Position numbers and translations under genes: made by a program. DNA of 64,000 bases from Asparagopsis taxiformis. Taxonomy: Eukaryota > Rhodophyta > Florideophyceae > Bonnemaisoniales > Bonnemaisoniaceae. Positions 50,682-60,661 of this stretch are shown piece by piece (the stretch's first letter is position 1; every line of letters begins with the position of its first letter). The notes under the pieces were generated by a model that saw only the letters and a list, made by a program, of their open reading frames with translations, searched no databases and was not told the origin of the DNA. Location of the stretch: positions 1-64,000 of the forward strand of contig JALQPE010002680.1 in the NCBI GenBank assembly GCA_030407315.1. The letters run 5' to 3'.

Positions 50682-53600
50682 ATGGCGGAAGTACGACGGC
50701 GACATGGGCTCGTCGTAACACGCAGCGAAAATGGACCAACAGAACCGCATGATTTGTACGGAGACGGAACAATTCTCTGGGTGGATCCGGCGCGCGTTGT
50801 TTCAATTCCAGCGATTGAAGGGGCTGCCACTCCTGCCTCTGATATTCCCCGCGGAACGCACCTAAACTTCGATGCTCTCTATCTGTACGGTACCATAGCG
50901 GAAAACGGGGACGTTACCCTGGTTGGAGGTATGGACGTGTGCGAAGAGGTATTGTCACGCCCCCGAACCAAGACTTCAAGGTATTTACTCCGCATGTGCT
51001 ATGAGTCTATTTCCACGAAACCGCATACGCTTGCCTTGATTCTGTATCACATTCTGGAGAGCGAAAGGACAATTCCGTTCTACGAAAGTGTGTCAATTGT
51101 AGCTTACATGCGGGACTGCTGGCATAATAGAGAGAAGGACGAAGATAACGTTCCACTCGAAGAACGTTCACTCTCAGCGTTCCGAAGGGCTGTGGGCAGT
51201 CTGTACAGATTCAATCTACCATCTCTAGAAGCCATCGTAATCGTTGACAGGTGGTTTTCATATGCGTACCACCGCCACACGTTTAACATTGTGCAATCAG
51301 TGCGGAACTTCACGAGTACTGGTGATGATGGCAATACAGAGCTTGATACTAGAGTATGGGATCTGTTTCTTACCAGCTGTGGGATGCAGGATTTGTCGGT
51401 ATCGTTCTTTATTCCGGTGTACATCAATGAGCGTGATGAGCCAAGGGGTGTAGAAATTTCAACGAAAACCTCCCAGAGTCCTCGTCCCTCAGGTCCAGTG
51501 TTCTATGAATACCAAAACCATAACACACAGGAAAGGACAGCTATTGGACGAGATGCGTACTCCAGGCAAACTCTGGCTTGTCAATTCTTTGTTTCACACG
51601 TTCAGGAAAGGGCTACAGATCATGGTAACTGGGCAACTCCAAGATATTCCCCGTCTTTCCGGAAAGTTGTATTTCTCATGGGATTGATTCAGATGGATCG
51701 AGACTGGAAGTTGCGAGTAGAAACGCGCCCACGACAACGGACAAGAACCAGGTCTGCGGCTAGATTGACAGCGCTAATCAAAAAGGACAGTCCTTTTACG
51801 GCACAGCGTCTGGGATATGGGGTTCATCAGGTTCTGGCAGCATGGGATGAGTTGGCAAAATCCTTGGGGTCAGGCGGTGCAGAAGAGCTCCTACAACCTT
51901 ACCTTCTTTACGACCAGAGACTGTTTACGTACCACGTCCTGGACTCGGAAAATAGGGGCTTTTCACCGCTTCGAGAGCTGAAGACCTTGTTGCATGGCAG
52001 AGGAGCTGTTCGAAGAGTGCAACACTCGGCAAGCATTTCAAGTGCTGCTGTCCATCGTACGCTGCTGCAAGACGCTCAGATGCGCCTCTGTGCAAAGTCA
52101 TTCTGGGAACACTTAATGGCAATATGTCGCAATGACAAATTGTTCGACCTATCTGTCTCGGCTCCGCAAGATATACCGTTCATACAGAGCTTCCAGCCGT
52201 CCCCCGGTTCCCCGGTTTCCGGGAGGTTCACGACTATTCCGGCACTGGCGATGGTGGAAAGGCAGCTCACAGCGTTCAGCCTCACAGAAGAGCCGCAATC
52301 AACGCCCGACCCAAATGAGGAGCTGTTCAGAGAAATGGAGACGACAGCTTCTCCAGTGCGGGAATCTTCGGTAACCCGACAGGTGTCGGAAGCCGTGGCC
52401 GCGAACCCGAATAAGCGTAGGCGTCTAGAGGTCAGTACGATCGGTGCAGCAAGCTCAGGGGCTAACCCGGCTAGCAGCAGCACCGGTCCAAACGAAGCTG
52501 ATGTGAACTCCATGCGGGTCGAAGAGGAAGTGTTAATTCCTGCGGAACTGGAGGACATGAAAGGATGTTTCCTACATACATTCAACTGTAGTTTCCGAGA
52601 CCTTCTGAAAAACTACGACGCCGTTGACAATCCTGGTAAGCCGCAAATCCGGGAAGGTGCTCAGTTGGTCCTCACTGACCCGCCGTACAATACTAGGCGT
52701 ATGTCCGGCAGAGGAAACTCTGGTTACGATGTCCTCCGTCAGGAAGAAATCGAAGACACGGTAGCTGAAATTTCCAAGGTGACGCGCAAGGGTGGTCATG
52801 TTCTCATATTCACATCTGCTGCTCTGTTCTACAATTGGGTTTACGAGCTCCGCAAAGTGAAGTACTCTGCCGGCTATCCTATGTTTGCCGTTGATTCGCA
52901 GCCTATTGTGTGTACTCGGAGTCCGACACATTTCACATCCCCCCGTATCGTATCACGACAAGTTTGTTGAATATGGTGGAGTTGGTCGTACATGCCACCA
53001 AGCTCGGCAAGGGGAGAGAAGGCTGGGGGATGGTTAATTACCGAAATGCCGGATACATACCTTCTAGATTCAAGGCTTGGACAAATGTCATCGACAACAT
53101 CCCGCGGATCACTGCGTCGGAGACGGTGAAATATATGGACAAGGACAAGAAGAAGGTTACGTTGCGCCCCGAGCAGAAGACCGTCGCTCTCATGCAAGAG
53201 CTCATTGGGCGTTTCTCAAACCAGGGCGACCTGGTTGTTGACATGTTTGCTGGAACTTTCTCCACTGCTGTTGCATGCCTGACAATGCACCATGGTCAGT
53301 ACAGGAGGTTTGTCGGGTGTGAGAAGTTCAAGGATTGCTACGAACTGTCTCTTCCTAGAGTCAACGTCGCATTTCTCCACCAGGTCTCTATTGGGAACTT
53401 TGCCCAGCAGTCCACGACTGCCCTACAGCAGCTGGCTTCTGCTCGTCTGGGAACTTCGGAAGAGAGTTCATCATTGAAGACAACCTCAAAAGTGCCCATT
53501 TCAACCAAACTTCCGCCCCACCTCATCAGCTTTCTTACTGGCATCTGGTGCATTCCGGACCAGCACAAGGAGTTGACAGACCAACCCATTGATAAGTGGC

Positions 53601-54166
53601 CACAATCGCTGCTGGGTTTGTTGTCTACCGTGGATATTAAAACCCTGCTGTCAATAGACGCGATGGCACACAATGTATACGTCGCAGCGTCAACGATTCC
53701 TTCGGCTGGTGACGGTCTGTTTGCAAGAGTGGATATTGATCCTGGAGATATCGTAGGGTACTATTTCGGGTCTGTGGTTTACAAGGATTTGTACAAGGCG
53801 AAGTTGAAGACTTTCGGTACTGGACCTACTTCCTTCTCGATTGAGCGTTTCCAGAAGTACGCTGTTCAAATTAAGGATGCAAATGTGAAATGTCTGATGC
53901 CATCCACGTCTGCAAGTCCAATCTTCATTGTTCCATTCGAGTATTGTGCGGCATCGAAAATCAACGACCCAACGTTTGTGGACCCAGCGGAGGGAACTGA
54001 GCGTCCGTCGCGTTCTGCTAATGTTAGTTTCTCTTCCCCCATACAAGAAGTTCTTGATGAGACCTCTGTATCAACCTATCAAGTTGTATGCGTCACTGCC
54101 AATGTGCCCATTTCAGCTGGCTCAGAGTTATTCATCGAGTACGGACACGAATACTTTTCCGTATAA
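50682..54166 (+). pseudogene. Second methyltransferase/SET fusion gene, one frame break
   Basis: Paralogue of 32134-35601. The ATG at 50682 is preferred to an in-frame GTG at 50571. The N-terminus keeps a ParB-like beginning (TILWVDPARVVSIP), but the DGxHR motif reads GGMDVCEE, so that site looks lost. The mid-domain VLAAWDELAKSLG matches the paralogue. The methylase has LTDPPYNTRR (Asp-Pro-Pro-Tyr from 52677), VVDMFAGTFSTAVACLT and FVGCEK. The SET domain has GDGLFARVDIDPGDIVGYYF and ELFIEYGHEYF, with KINDP where NHS is expected. The frame changes at about 52940, in a six-C run; the shift is the one expected if one C was lost. With the break, the first frame stops at 52970. It may be a sequencing error. 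Confidence 0.75.
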
Positions 54167-54596
54167 CCAGTACCCTGTCTGGAGAAATGTTGAGAAGTAA
54201 ATGTTTTCCCATCTTCCTTTAAACTCTGTTCATAGAATTGTAGTTCAAGTACGTGTATGTGAGCCAGGAGGGAAATCCTTGCACAGGTCCCCTAAACGAC
54301 GTAAAATACGAGCGTAAAATTTGGTAATTTTTTTGGCTGTGAAATTACTGCAGTAAAAAGCGATCTAGCTTGTGCACTTAGGTAGATCGCTTTTTACTGC
54401 AGTAATTTCAGAGCCAAAAAAATTACCAAATTTTACAGTATAGCTTGTGGCGCCTGTGGTGCCTTTTCGGCGACTGCTCTAGTCTGAGCTCTAGTCTGCA
54501 CTCAACACGACCGTTGCTTCAATGATGTCATTAAGCAAAATGGTATGGCTTACGTTTACTTTCTACAATAAACGGTCTTTGACGCAGCTCGACTGT
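54078..54596. repeat. Segment duplicated in inverse order downstream (parts A, b1, B2)
   Basis: Part A (54078-54313: 3' end of the SET gene and flank), a MITE, then b1/B2 (54437-54596). All recur in inverted orientation between 54878 and 55325, but in the order b1', A', B2'. Confidence 0.6.
54314..54436. repeat. CTGCAG palindromic MITE, copy
   Basis: Outer arms GTAAAATTTGGTAATTTTTT / AAAAATTACCAAATTTTAC and inner TTACTGCAGTAAAAAGCGAT arms. About 123 bp. Confidence 0.8.
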
Positions 54597-54877
54597 GTAT
54601 GATGGTTCTGTACCACACCTTGTGGGTGTCACGATTGTTTGCTCGCAAGCGCAAGTAGCTCCACTAAGGGAGGGACAGACCAGAACATGTATTCGTGGTC
54701 ATGCTTCGTGCATTACCATACGGTGCATTTAGATTAGTTCATGTACATCCGGGTGAATATAGCGATGGAAAAGTAGAGGAACAACTACATTGCATTGCTC
54801 GCTGGCTTCCGTTCCGATGGTTGAGATGCCCGAAACAGAGGGTATTGGTCCGCGGTATGAGGGGAGATGTGCAAGGC
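54597..54877. other. Unique spacer between inverted copies
   Basis: No supported gene. The frame 54695-54919 runs into the MITE remnant and lacks domain features. Confidence 0.4.
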
Positions 54878-55325
54878 AAGTGCCACAGGCGCCACAAGCT
54901 AGACTGTAAAATTTGGTAATTTTTTTGGCTGTGAAATTACCAAATTTTACGCTCGTATTTTACGTCGTTTAGGGGACCTGTGCAAGGATTTACATCCTGT
55001 CTCGCATACACTTATTTGAATTCTATGAACAGGGTGTAAAGGAAGATGGGAAAACATTTACTTCTCAACATTTCTCCTGACAGGGTGCTGGTTACACAGA
55101 AAAGTATTTCGTGTCCGTACTCGATGAATTACTCTGAGCCAGCTGAAATGGGCACATTGGCAGTGACGCATACAACTTGATAGACACAGTCAAGCTGCGT
55201 CAAAGACCGTTTGTTGTAGAAAGTAAACATAAGCCATTCTGTTTTGCTCAATAAAATCATCGAAGCAACGGTCGCGTTTAGTGCAGGCTAGAGCAGTCGC
55301 CGAAAAGGCGCCACGGGTCAGCTCA
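54878..55325. repeat. Inverted, permuted copy of 54078-54596
   Basis: b1' (54878-54905), a MITE remnant (54906-54950), A' (about 54950-55182, containing the reverse complement of the last SET codons) and B2' (about 55183-55320). A simple inverted copy would read B2', b1', MITE, A', so this one is circularly permuted. Confidence 0.6.
54906..54950. repeat. MITE remnant with inner arms deleted
   Basis: Only the outer arms remain: GTAAAATTTGGTAATTTTTT..GTG.. AAATTACCAAATTTTAC. The CTGCAG core is missing. Confidence 0.7.
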
Positions 55326-55333
55326 AGATGCGC

Positions 55334-55456
55334 TTAAAATTTGGAAATTTTTTTCGCTCTGAAATTACTGCAGTAAAAAGTGATCTACCTAAGTGCACAA
55401 AGCTAGATCACTTTTTACTGCAGTAATTTCAGAGCGAAAAAAATTACCAAATTTAA
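55334..55456. repeat. CTGCAG palindromic MITE, copy
   Basis: Left arm TTAAAATTTGGAAATTTTTT, core TTACTGCAGTAAAAAGTGAT, right arm AAAAATTACCAAATTTAA. About 123 bp. Confidence 0.8.
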
Positions 55457-55599
55457 TGCCCATCCTCCATTCTCTCCATGACCGTTCAATATGAGTTCTG
55501 ATTGATTAGGACGCAACCGGCGGATATTATGCGCATTAGTTGTTATATTGCGCTGTCCCACGGTCCTGTTTGGACAACCTTCAAGTGCATACCTTACAC

Positions 55600-55959
55600 G
55601 ACCATCCACTTCTTCTTTCTCGGCTCCTACTCATCTGCTACTCTCTCTGCTTCTTCTGCACCTGAAAAGCAATCCCGATCGAGGACTTCCCCCTACGAGA
55701 CGCACTGTTCCGCTCTCTCTCTCTCTCTTTCTCTCTTTCACTCCCTACACCAATCTCTCCACCTCTACCTGCCTCTCTCTGCCAACCTTTCAGAGATCCT
55801 CTCTACCACTTCATTGCCAATCTCTCTGGCACTATCCACCACACTCTCCCTCACACTGTCTCTCTAAAGCGACAGTCTATCTCTCCTCAACCATCTCTAT
55901 TCTCCTATCCCCCTCTCTTTCTCACTACACTTCCGCGCTACCCACTCGGCAAAAACAAC
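55600..55959 (+). promoter_or_regulatory. Pyrimidine-rich leader of the ParB/zinc-finger gene
   Basis: A long C/T-rich plus-strand tract, including a (TC)n run near 55720, ends at GGCAAAAACAACATG. This is likely the promoter/5' leader. Frames within it (55502-55867, 55548-56087) are compositional. Confidence 0.45.
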
Positions 55960-58362
55960 ATGCCTCCGCGTACTATCCCTCTGTCGACCACCAGTGCAGC
56001 TCGAGAGCTCACCATCCCTGCCATGTCCCGCACTGGCACCTCGCTTTCGAACTACCTGTTCAGGGAAACGAAACTTCCGATCGCTGACATTCATGTCACG
56101 GAAGAAACATCCCGCGAGGTTGATGTCTCTCATGTTGAAGTGCTGTTCCAGAAGATGGTTCTCGAAGGCTTTCAGACCTCTTCTGTGGGCTCCATGACTG
56201 TGGTAAATCTACCATTTGGGCCCGATGGAACACGCTACTACATAGCGGACGGTCTTCATCGTCGTGGAGCTCTGGTGCGGGCGAAGGAGGAACAGGTTGA
56301 GCGTTTAGCTTCCGTTGTGGACAACGTTCCTGTCCAGGAAGCCTTGAGGCCGGATGGTGCGCCAATGACTATGGAGGATGTCCTTTACCTCAGTCAGCGG
56401 TTGAATGAGCTTGTTCACACTGTTTTGCCAACCACCATCCGGGATCGTATACATGCTATCATTAGCATATACAATTGCAACCTCAAGTACGCTCAACCTG
56501 GGGATAGGAATCTGGCCAACATGACGGCTTCGCAGCTGTCTAATTGGTTCTTCCAACGTCATTTTTCTGGCATCCTCCGGAAGAGTACCGTGACGTCCAT
56601 CGTCAATGTAGCTATGAATATGCGACGTTCGCCTCGCACGTACGCAGCCTACAAGATGGCTTCCGGGAGGAAGGAGAACGAGGTCGGCATCAGCCTTCTG
56701 GTCCTAAAAGACACAGCATTCACGAAGGCTGAAGACCGTGCTAGTGAATTGACGGTCAAATGCCTTCACTACCGGTCTGTGCTGCTGATGCATTCGTTTG
56801 GACGTATCCCAGGTCTCCAGCTCCGTACATATCTCAATGTTAGAGATTTCTACGAGGTCATCCGTGAACTAGCACCCATGGTTGACCTCAGTACGGAGCA
56901 ATTGGCAGACCTGGAAGACCTTGAACCGGATGGAAAGGAAATGATCCCGACCTGGAAATCCGTGTTCAAGCGTATGGTTCAGTACGAGGAGGAGCCGGTG
57001 CCGAAGAGAACGGAGAACCAAGATCTTCGTATAGAAGATTTCCGTTCGGTCATCCAGCATCGTTTCAATGTTGCACCGAAGCAACAGAATCCTCCTCGTA
57101 CTGAGCCGTTGGACTCTGCTGCGAATACCACTCCCGCCAATGACGTGGTAATGGAGGAGGGTGCGAGGGCTTCAACGAGTGCTCCTCCTGCACCTGTCCC
57201 TCCGCCAGGATCACCATCGCAAGTGCCTGGCAAGGATCGTTCTCCGACACAGTTCGGAGAAACTATCATCGAGCCTCTCCCTGTCCCCCTTCCCTCTGAG
57301 CCCCTCCCAGAGGATGAAACTGGTCCCTTGGACATTTCTGCTGCTGTTCCACCTGAACAAACGCAGCAGAATGCTCCCGGGTCCTCAGGCAATCCCACCA
57401 CCCCTCCTGCCAATCCCACCACCCCTTCTCCTCATCCCTCCCCCTCTCCTCCCAATCCCACCACCCCTTCTCCTCATCCCTCTCCTGCTCAGTCTCCCAT
57501 GGCTGTCTCAACCCCCTCCGCTGCCCGGGTTCCATCTTCTCCCCCCAAGTCTCCTATGGCTGTGTCACCACCCTCCCCTGCTCCAGTTCCCCCCACACCT
57601 ATGGGGGAACAGCAGAACCCCGAAATTGCGGAAGTCTCTGAACCGCTGGGGGGTGGTGCGGAGTATCCCGTTTCGCGTGCCATTCGCATTCCGGCCGACG
57701 AAACTACTCCACGCCCCTTCCCTTGCTCTCTTGGACCGCACTGTCGCTTTCCCGGCTCTGCCGCTGTGCACAAATGCACAGCGTGCAACTCTAAGCCAGT
57801 TCACAATCTGTGCGACTATCCCCGCGTCCACCATCTCATCCCCATCAAGTACCTGAATCAAGGTGAGCGAGACATGGTCTTCGTCTGCTCCCGTCGGTGC
57901 TATGATGGTCGTCAACCCAATGACGCCCCTTCTTGGACCCCTCCTGCAGGGGTCACGTTACAAGAAGCGTGGGATGGCGATGAGTTCAATCCTTTTCGCA
58001 AAGGAGGCTCAACGACCGAGTCGGTGGAACAGGACAAGGGTGAAGCGGGTGTCAAGGACAAGAGGAGCACCGTAGGAGAGAAGACTCCCATATCTCTGGG
58101 CAAGGTCAAGAAGCCCTCCAAGAGTACCCGCCGAGGGGAAAAGAGGAAAAGGGACGATACCTTTAGTCCGCTTCCGGCCCGGGTTACTCGGTCGAAGACC
58201 AGAAGTGCTGCCGTTGCAGAGCAGCTCATCGCTCTTGGCAGCACTTCTTCCCCTCCTCCCTCCCTTCCGCTTCCTGGTCAACCCCCGTCTTCGGGTGAGA
58301 AGGAGCGTGACAATGAAGGTGAGAGTGAGGAGGAGGAAGAAACCCCACGAAATCGAAGGTGA
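55960..58362 (+). CDS. ParB-like/zinc-finger protein
   Basis: An 800-aa protein with a good ATG context (AACAACATGCC). The ParB-like domain, about 20-130, has VDVSHVEVLFQKMVLEGF and IADGLHRRGALVRAKEE (Asp 97). An alpha-helical middle spans 130-390. A Pro-rich linker of about 400-560 contains tandem NPTTPSPHPSP units. A Cys/His zinc-binding module at about 588-650 shows CSLGPHC, CTACNSKPVHNLC and VFVCSRRC, PHD/treble-clef-like. A basic tail follows (KKPSKSTRRGEKRKRDD). It stops just after the next frame (dioxygenase) opens, in the -1 register. A fused ParB/zinc-finger/dioxygenase protein is likely if one base is missing or an intron is present. Function unknown, probably chromatin binding. Confidence 0.7.
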   Translation: MPPRTIPLSTTSAARELTIPAMSRTGTSLSNYLFRETKLPIADIHVTEETSREVDVSHVEVLFQKMVLEGFQTSSVGSMTVVNLPFGPDGTRYYIADGLHRRGALVRAKEEQVERLASVVDNVPVQEALRPDGAPMTMEDVLYLSQRLNELVHTVLPTTIRDRIHAIISIYNCNLKYAQPGDRNLANMTASQLSNWFFQRHFSGILRKSTVTSIVNVAMNMRRSPRTYAAYKMASGRKENEVGISLLVLKDTAFTKAEDRASELTVKCLHYRSVLLMHSFGRIPGLQLRTYLNVRDFYEVIRELAPMVDLSTEQLADLEDLEPDGKEMIPTWKSVFKRMVQYEEEPVPKRTENQDLRIEDFRSVIQHRFNVAPKQQNPPRTEPLDSAANTTPANDVVMEEGARASTSAPPAPVPPPGSPSQVPGKDRSPTQFGETIIEPLPVPLPSEPLPEDETGPLDISAAVPPEQTQQNAPGSSGNPTTPPANPTTPSPHPSPSPPNPTTPSPHPSPAQSPMAVSTPSAARVPSSPPKSPMAVSPPSPAPVPPTPMGEQQNPEIAEVSEPLGGGAEYPVSRAIRIPADETTPRPFPCSLGPHCRFPGSAAVHKCTACNSKPVHNLCDYPRVHHLIPIKYLNQGERDMVFVCSRRCYDGRQPNDAPSWTPPAGVTLQEAWDGDEFNPFRKGGSTTESVEQDKGEAGVKDKRSTVGEKTPISLGKVKKPSKSTRRGEKRKRDDTFSPLPARVTRSKTRSAAVAEQLIALGSTSSPPPSLPLPGQPPSSGEKERDNEGESEEEEETPRNRR

Positions 58363-59363
58363 CTTCGAAGGGGTTTCTGGTCCACCGGTACGAGGACGAA
58401 CAGCCGAGTCCACCTCCCCACCTCCTCGAGAATACTTCCGTGGCCGAAGCTGAATCGTTCGTCCGTTCAGTTTCGAGCCTACTTCATCCTGAACACCGCT
58501 CTGGGTTCTACTTGACGGAAGGGGAGGTGGAGGAACTGAGGGAGGATATTGACTCCATGGCTGGTTCTTCGTCCATCGAGAGGGCTGTGTATTTCGAGCG
58601 GGCAAGGGCTAGTATTGATTCTGATGGATATGTTGTCCTGGAGAACATACTAGGAGCTAAGGAAGTGCGGTCTAGTATCCACGACCTTCTGGCAGCCTTT
58701 GCGAAGAAGTTCTCGGAAGACGAGGAAGGTGCGTGGATTTCGATTCTCAATTCCGGTTCTACAGCCAAGGATGCAGAAGGGGGGCCGTCTCGGCAACGGT
58801 ACATGACCCCCTGCAAGGCCGTTGTCGAAGACCTGGACACGCTTGCGTCTGGTCCAATCGCTCACGATAAGGTTTCTGTGGATGTTCTGCTCGCTATTAT
58901 AGCAGAAAAGCTCCACTTAGAAGATTCCGTTTCTTCATTGAAGGGATTCAAGGAAGGCTCCAAGCTCAGGTTTGGCAGAACAGGTCTTCGGATGCTGCTC
59001 ACAGGGTCGGGCTGTGATCGTCAGATACCTCATCTGGACTTCACATACCCCGGTCCACCGCCAGGGGAACCCAACCGATACTACGGTAAACCTGCACCAG
59101 ATCCTGACTATGTATTCATTGCAACTGGTGCAGCGGGTTCCCCGATTCTGGTACGACCTCGCAGCCATACCTTCCTCAACTCCCCAAGCAAGGCCTTCGT
59201 GGACGTCTGGCCCCACCTCCTTCCCAAGCTGGTCTGGATACTTCCGTTCTCTGTTTTTGTCTCTCGTGGAGACTTGGAACATGCAGGTCCAGGATGGCAG
59301 GACCACGATTTCGTGAAGACCAGGCTTTCCAACACTGGAATGCCGTATGGTCACCATATTTGA
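58359..59363 (+). CDS. 2OG-Fe(II) dioxygenase
   Basis: The frame opens at about 58329 without an ATG. The first ATG is at 58557 (MAGSSSIERAVYFE), giving 268 aa. ASIDSDGYVVLENILGAKEV is the typical N-terminal start of PhyH-like/2OG dioxygenase domains. RFGRTGLRMLLTGSGCDRQ leads to PHLDF, the metal HxD (59031-59039). FVSRGDLEHAGPGW carries the distal His (codon 59280-59282). Arg in FVKTRLSNTG may contact 2-oxoglutarate. The upstream codons VHRYEDEQPSPPPHLLENTS look coding, supporting fusion to the preceding gene. It ends at TGA 59361-59363, after which the same frame continues open. Substrate (DNA base or protein) unknown. Confidence 0.7.
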   Translation: MTSKGFLVHRYEDEQPSPPPHLLENTSVAEAESFVRSVSSLLHPEHRSGFYLTEGEVEELREDIDSMAGSSSIERAVYFERARASIDSDGYVVLENILGAKEVRSSIHDLLAAFAKKFSEDEEGAWISILNSGSTAKDAEGGPSRQRYMTPCKAVVEDLDTLASGPIAHDKVSVDVLLAIIAEKLHLEDSVSSLKGFKEGSKLRFGRTGLRMLLTGSGCDRQIPHLDFTYPGPPPGEPNRYYGKPAPDPDYVFIATGAAGSPILVRPRSHTFLNSPSKAFVDVWPHLLPKLVWILPFSVFVSRGDLEHAGPGWQDHDFVKTRLSNTGMPYGHHI

Positions 59364-59372
59364 GTCCACACA

Positions 59373-59540
59373 ATGGCTGCGCGTGTCTCCTCCGAGCTCG
59401 TCAACGACCTAGTTTATGCGCCAGGGCTGGGTGACGACCCCAATGCTCTGCCGGAGCCCTACGATTTCGATCACGACTACGTGTCGGATAGTGATAAGGA
59501 AGAGGAAAGTAGTAGCGAAGAGTATATTACAGTTGAATAG
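59373..59540 (+). CDS. Small acidic ORF, probable dioxygenase tail
   Basis: A 55-aa frame from an ATG in the same reading frame as the dioxygenase, just after its TGA. It ends with DHDYVSDSDKEEESSSEEY. The truncated dioxygenase at 19.5 kb also ends in an acidic tail (HSEDEEEEQFSDG). It is thus probably the original C-terminus cut off by a nonsense change; an independent small protein is possible. Confidence 0.4.
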   Translation: MAARVSSELVNDLVYAPGLGDDPNALPEPYDFDHDYVSDSDKEEESSSEEYITVE

Positions 59541-59771
59541 ATAGCATATGAACTATAACTTGCTCCTTGCTCTAAACTGATATTTCTCTTGTTTCCATGT
59601 TCTCCCACATTCCTATAGTCTACTTGTAGTTTGTCAGAATCTCCTTCCGTTGATAGTCCTCTGCCCTCTCCCCTTCTGGTGCATGGCAAAGTAAAGAATG
59701 GTAGTATACTAGTTGCAACCAGTGTGCCTTCGCAAGTCGCGAAGGGCGCTGGACCCCTGGCGTTGAGGTCC
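59541..59771. other. 3' flank, no gene
   Basis: No coding or repeat features recognised. Confidence 0.4.
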
Positions 59772-59894
59772 TAAAATTTGGTAATTTTTTTCGCTCCGAA
59801 ATTACTGCAGTAAAAAGCGATCTAGCAAAGTGCACCAACCTAGATCACTTTTTACTGCAGTAATTTCGGAGCGAAAAAAATTACCAATTTTTTA
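59772..59894. repeat. CTGCAG palindromic MITE, copy
   Basis: Left arm TAAAATTTGGTAATTTTTTT, core TTACTGCAGTAAAAAGCGAT ... AGATCACTTTTTACTGCAG. Loop AGCAAAGTGCACCAACCTAG. This complete copy shows where the copy at 60662 is interrupted. Confidence 0.8.
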
Positions 59895-60660
59895 CATCTC
59901 CCGTTCCATGGACACCGCGTTTACAGACGTGCTCAAACCAGGGAACCTGGCCACGTAAGCACGGTTGAGCTATCACTGTTTCAACAAAGTTAGTCATGTT
60001 GCAGCACTTCACAGAGCACAACATTATTTTGAAATCACTAGTTTGTACAACATTCCCATAGGTAAACGACCCATTCCGAATTCTGACTAGACATAGCAGC
60101 CACTAAACATACGTGTAAGACTTTTGAATTCCTGCTGCGGCTGGAATGCAATATGCACTATCCAAGTCTTTCCAAATAGGAGCTATCCCATACGTAGGGT
60201 ACATGAAGTGAAGCTTTAAAGAAGTTTGGTCTATTTTACCTGGTAGTTTGTCTCGTCGACTTCACTTCCTAGATCATCTATATATAGACATGTAGTATAC
60301 CGCGGAATGGGTCCTATGACAATAATACTCCTAATGACCTATTGAGATTACCCTGTACGTACCTTCCCCTCTCGATATAACACATTAGAGTCGTATACGA
60401 CTAAAGCTACAACTATGATTACAGAAAAGCATAAATGATGCCCACGGAGTACAAAGTACAGCATACACCTTGATGTTAACGCGTTCAATGTGCTCGCAGA
60501 ACTTCCTCTCCAAGGTTGGGAAGTGAACGTGCGTGTATAACAGCCTCCGAGGAGGTGATGTCCCGAGCGCCCCAGGGAACTCAAGCGCTGCATATGGGGC
60601 TAATTCCGGTGCAGGTTGTTGGAAAAGCCCAAGTTCGGCGCCCGGAAGCTCAGGGAGATG
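59895..60660. other. Intergenic, no gene seen
   Basis: No domain-like frame; the 81-codon minus frame 60348-60593 has no support. Confidence 0.35.
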
Positions 60661-60661
60661 T

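Noticed and set aside
32134..54166. Bacterial or phage origin of the window because of ParB-like domains and DPPF/DPPY methylases
   Set aside because: SET, Tudor-like, chromodomain, CACTA and MITE content and low coding density are eukaryotic. The bacterial-type domains look captured.
55502..56087. Ser/Leu-rich frames upstream of the ParB/zinc-finger gene
   Set aside because: Products of the (TC)-rich leader; the ATG at 55960 begins the domain-bearing frame.
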